A stretch of DNA of 40,568 bases from Chloroflexota bacterium (lineage in GTDB: Bacteria > Chloroflexota > Limnocylindria > Limnocylindrales > CSP1-4), in NCBI GenBank assembly GCA_029240655.1, contig JARDZW010000021.1:1-40568 (forward strand), written 5' to 3'. The notes under the pieces are model-generated. The model saw nothing but the letters and a program-made list of their open reading frames with translations, did no database searches and was not told the origin of the DNA. Below are positions 40,302 to 40,568 of this stretch, in pieces (within the stretch, counting starts at the first letter, position 1; each line of letters begins with the position of its first letter). The translations under genes and the position numbers were made by a program.

Positions 40302-40568
40302 ATGCTCTCCCGCCCACAGGACTTCGCGGCGATCCAGGGCTCCGGGACGACCAAGTCCCACCCGTTGTTCTCCGCCCGGTTCCTTCGGACCGATCTCGAG
40401 ACGACCCGCTTCGGCCTTTCGACCGGCCGCCGACTCGGTAATGCGGTGGTCCGGAACCGGGTCCGCCGACGACTCCGCGAGGCGCTCAGGGTGATGGCGC
40501 CCTCGTTCCAGCCCGGCTGGGACGTCCTCATCATCGCCCGGCCCGCGATCGTCGAGGCCGACCATGAC
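40302..40568 (+). CDS. rnpA: Ribonuclease P protein component (partial, 3' end outside window)
   Basis: Protein cofactor of RNase P, which matures the 5' ends of tRNAs. 89 residues are visible before the window ends. The frame gives LSRPQDFAAIQGSGTTKSHP, then RFGLSTGRRLGNAVVRNRVR followed by RRLREALRVM; the RNRVRRRLRE segment is the RNR signature that contacts the RNA, and the end GWDVLIIARP is conserved. The ATG at 40302 is preceded in frame by GTG (40299), and either could be the start. It lies about 35 bases after rpmH and probably shares its promoter. Confidence 0.93.
   Translation, partial: MLSRPQDFAAIQGSGTTKSHPLFSARFLRTDLETTRFGLSTGRRLGNAVVRNRVRRRLREALRVMAPSFQPGWDVLIIARPAIVEADHD

Noticed and set aside
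1-40568. tRNA, rRNA, CRISPR arrays, insertion sequences, riboswitches
   Set aside because: No cloverleaf, repeat-spacer pattern, transposase motif or conserved aptamer core was seen in the few intergenic stretches. Fine-scale RNA searches were not possible by eye.

Overview
The window is a dense, high-GC bacterial chromosome segment with almost no spacer DNA. Its long antisense open frames are the usual high-GC shadows. No tRNA, rRNA, CRISPR array or insertion sequence was seen. Gene content suggests a deep-branching, probably Chloroflexota-like bacterium (my inference), with several actinobacterium-like traits: inositol lipid genes, an actinobacterial-type inositol phosphate synthase, and the rnpA-rpmH-dnaA-dnaN-recF order. 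No marker gene in the window settles the taxonomy.

Layout. (1) 1-11903, plus strand: distal part of a respiratory complex I operon (nuoH, nuoI, nuoF, a nuoG-position gene, nuoJ, K, L, M, N), mostly with 4-base start/stop overlaps. The membrane arm is ordinary, but the electron-input module is not. NuoI keeps one cysteine motif and is fused to the helical part of NuoE. NuoF has a serine in its iron-sulfur motif. NuoG is replaced by an 887-residue flavoprotein joining a [2Fe-2S] ferredoxin, a GltD/NfnB-like FAD-NAD(P) unit and several [4Fe-4S] motifs. (2) 11927-16931: an accessory stretch with signs of decay: a truncated TlpA thioredoxin fused in frame to trehalose-phosphate phosphatase, a sortase-fold protein without the catalytic Cys, a CorA-type transporter, an MFS transporter with a frameshift, and the tail of a formylglycine-generating-enzyme-like gene. 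(3) 16988-23536, plus strand: an apparent inositol-phospholipid/mannoside operon led by an ArsR-type regulator with two adjacent palindromic operator candidates, then a CDP-alcohol phosphatidyltransferase, inositol phosphate synthase, two LpxL/PatA-like acyltransferases, a PHP-domain protein and a PimA-like glycosyltransferase. (4) 23428-31393: membrane glycosylation genes: a 1838-residue fusion of two GT-C enzymes carrying a beta-propeller-like insert, a second GT-C protein, and a DPM1-like GT2 that may make their polyprenyl-phosphate sugar donor. (5) 31413-39639, minus strand: the replication block dnaA, dnaN, recF and a DUF721 gene, followed by a receptor-like degenerate PP2C protein, a rhomboid protease and a DUF151 protein. 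(6) 39640-40568: rpmH and the start of rnpA, divergent from dnaA. The dnaA-dnaN spacer is the best candidate for oriC.

The parts that depart most from known textbook systems are the rebuilt complex I input module, the tandem GT-C/propeller fusion, and the self-contained inositol-lipid operon with its tandem operator. Functions are assigned by recognising family motifs by eye. No database search was possible.
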